NCBI GenBank assembly: GCA_900554625.1
Contig: USHP01000126.1
Coordinates: forward strand, 1-6,061
Source: an uncultured Eubacteriales bacterium
GTDB lineage: Bacteria; Bacillota; Clostridia; Oscillospirales; Oscillospiraceae
Length of the DNA: 6,061 nucleotides
Direction: 5' to 3'
The notes below the pieces were generated by a model. The model was given only the letters and a program-made list of their open reading frames with translations. It was not told where the DNA came from and ran no database searches. This document shows, piece by piece, positions 5,010 to 6,061 of the stretch (positions within the stretch are counted from its first letter, which is position 1; each line of letters opens with the position of its first letter). A program made the position numbers and the translations under genes.

Positions 5010-6061
5010 TCACTTTGTATAGTACTGGGCCTGAGCGTGCCAGAGCTGGTGATACTTCTCCCCTTCCTTCGCCAGCAGGTCCTCATGGGTTCCCTGCTGG
5101 ATGACCGCCCCTTGGTGGAATACCAGAATCTCGTCACAGAACTTGCACGAGGACAGCCGATGGCTGATGTAGATCGCCGTCTTGTCCGTTACGATGTCAT
5201 TGAATTTGCTGTAAATTTCCGCCTCCGCAATGGGGTCCAGGGCTGCCGTGGGCTCGTCCAGGATGATGAAGGGGGCATCCTTGTACAGCGCCCGGGCGAT
5301 GGCGATTTTCTGGGCTTCTCCTCCGGACACCTCCACGCCGTTTTCCCCAAACTCCTTGTAGAGCATGGTATCCAGGCCCTGAGGAAGGGTTGCTAGCCGC
5401 TCTCCAAATCCTGCATCTTCCAATGCTCTACTTGCCCGCTGCCGGTCATAGTGCAAACTGCCGGAGACATTGTTTCCCAGCGGCTGGGACAGCAGCTGGA
5501 AATCCTGAAACACCACAGAAAACAGCTGCATGTATTCCTCGTAGCGGTATTTGCGGATATCAATGCCGTTGAGCAGAATTTCTCCCTCGGTAGGGTCGTA
5601 CAGACGGCACAACAGTTTAATGAAGGTGGTTTTGCCGCTGCCGTTCTCCCCTACCACCGCCATCCGGGAACCAACTTTGAACCGCAGGTTTACATGGCGC
5701 AGGGCGTATAATTCGCTTCCCGGGTACCGGAAGGAAACATCCCGGAATTCCACCGTGTAGTTCCGGTCAGACCGCTTCTCCGTGGTCAGGCTTCCCTGGT
5801 ACATGGTATTGGGAATGTCCAGGAACTGATAGATGGTGCGCATGTAGGGGACATTGTTTTTCAGCGTCCCCGCCGCCTGAAGCAATACCGACATACTTCC
5901 GGACAGGGCAGTAATCGCCCCTACATACTGGGTGATAGAGCCTACCCCGAAAGCGCCGGCCCAGGCTTTCAGACAGACAAACACATACACCAGCCCCGTC
6001 AGCACAGCGCCGATGGCCCCCGCTGCCGCTGCCCAGGCGCCCATGGGGCCTTGCGCACAAC
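5010..6061 (-). CDS. ABC exporter, permease C-terminal part and ATP-binding domain (5' end outside window)
   Basis: This is an exporter half-transporter with membrane and ATPase domains in one chain. The frame is open to the window edge, so only the last 350 or so of about 580 residues are seen. Numbering from Met at 6044, residues 1-62 hold the last membrane segments (GAIGAVLTGLVYVFVCLKAW; VGAITALSGSMSVLLQAAG). The ATPase domain from about 96 has Walker A GENGSGKTT (132-140), Q-loop Gln180, signature VSGGE (239-243; final Glu where LSGGQ has Gln), Walker B FIILDEP (259-265, catalytic Glu264) and H-loop His295. All ATPase elements are present, so an active pump is expected. The substrate (peptide, lipid or drug) cannot be told. 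It is upstream of the recombinase on the same strand, with its own terminator, and probably lies inside the sigK-interrupting element. Such exporters often come as adjacent pairs, so a partner gene may precede it. Confidence 0.92.
   Translation of the reverse strand, partial: CAQGPMGAWAAAAGAIGAVLTGLVYVFVCLKAWAGAFGVGSITQYVGAITALSGSMSVLLQAAGTLKNNVPYMRTIYQFLDIPNTMYQGSLTTEKRSDRNYTVEFRDVSFRYPGSELYALRHVNLRFKVGSRMAVVGENGSGKTTFIKLLCRLYDPTEGEILLNGIDIRKYRYEEYMQLFSVVFQDFQLLSQPLGNNVSGSLHYDRQRASRALEDAGFGERLATLPQGLDTMLYKEFGENGVEVSGGEAQKIAIARALYKDAPFIILDEPTAALDPIAEAEIYSKFNDIVTDKTAIYISHRLSSCKFCDEILVFHQGAVIQQGTHEDLLAKEGEKYHQLWHAQAQYYTK

Noticed and set aside
4907..5137. 76-codon minus-strand frame across the exporter end and terminator
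   Set aside because: It is out of frame with the exporter, crosses its strong terminator, and its composition (R, S, G rich) fits a shadow frame.

Overview
The window reads as a contig end from a spore-forming, fairly GC-rich Bacillota, most likely a gut Clostridia/Oscillospirales type. The evidence is a sigma-K-like sporulation sigma factor, a Gram-positive (YveK/CapA-type) polysaccharide co-polymerase, and residue patterns in SigK and the recombinase that resemble that group. This is judged by eye, without a database search. All genes are on the minus strand, so transcription runs from high to low coordinates.

Right part (about 3130-6061): the 3' two-thirds of an ABC exporter gene (open at the window edge) ends in a strong UUCG-tetraloop terminator. 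Next come a possible sporulation-type promoter, a very small ORF, and a complete 554-residue large serine recombinase of the SpoIVCA type. The small ORF overlaps the recombinase start by 14 bases.

Junction (about 3090-3130): the 3' end of the recombinase gene runs directly into the 3' half of a sigK gene. The SigK fragment begins in mid-protein at a KKYY motif and has no usable start of its own. This is the arrangement expected of a skin-like element that interrupts sigK and is excised by its own recombinase in the mother cell. The 5' half of sigK is not in the window and should lie beyond the far end of the element. If so, the ABC exporter is cargo of the element.

Middle (1760-2637): downstream of sigK is a peptidoglycan-binding plus M15-type peptidase gene without a signal peptide, ended by a clear intrinsic terminator. 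Its position suggests a mother-cell lytic enzyme, but that is inference.

Left part (1-1759): two exopolysaccharide genes, an initiating sugar-phosphate transferase and a Wzz/YveK-like co-polymerase. Both are damaged. The transferase has a frameshift in a run of eight G and has lost its C-terminal catalytic end. The co-polymerase has two single-base frameshifts and runs into bases 1-40, which are an Illumina Nextera adapter with the tail of an i5 index. The left end therefore carries library-derived sequence, and indels there may be sequencing or assembly errors rather than real mutations.
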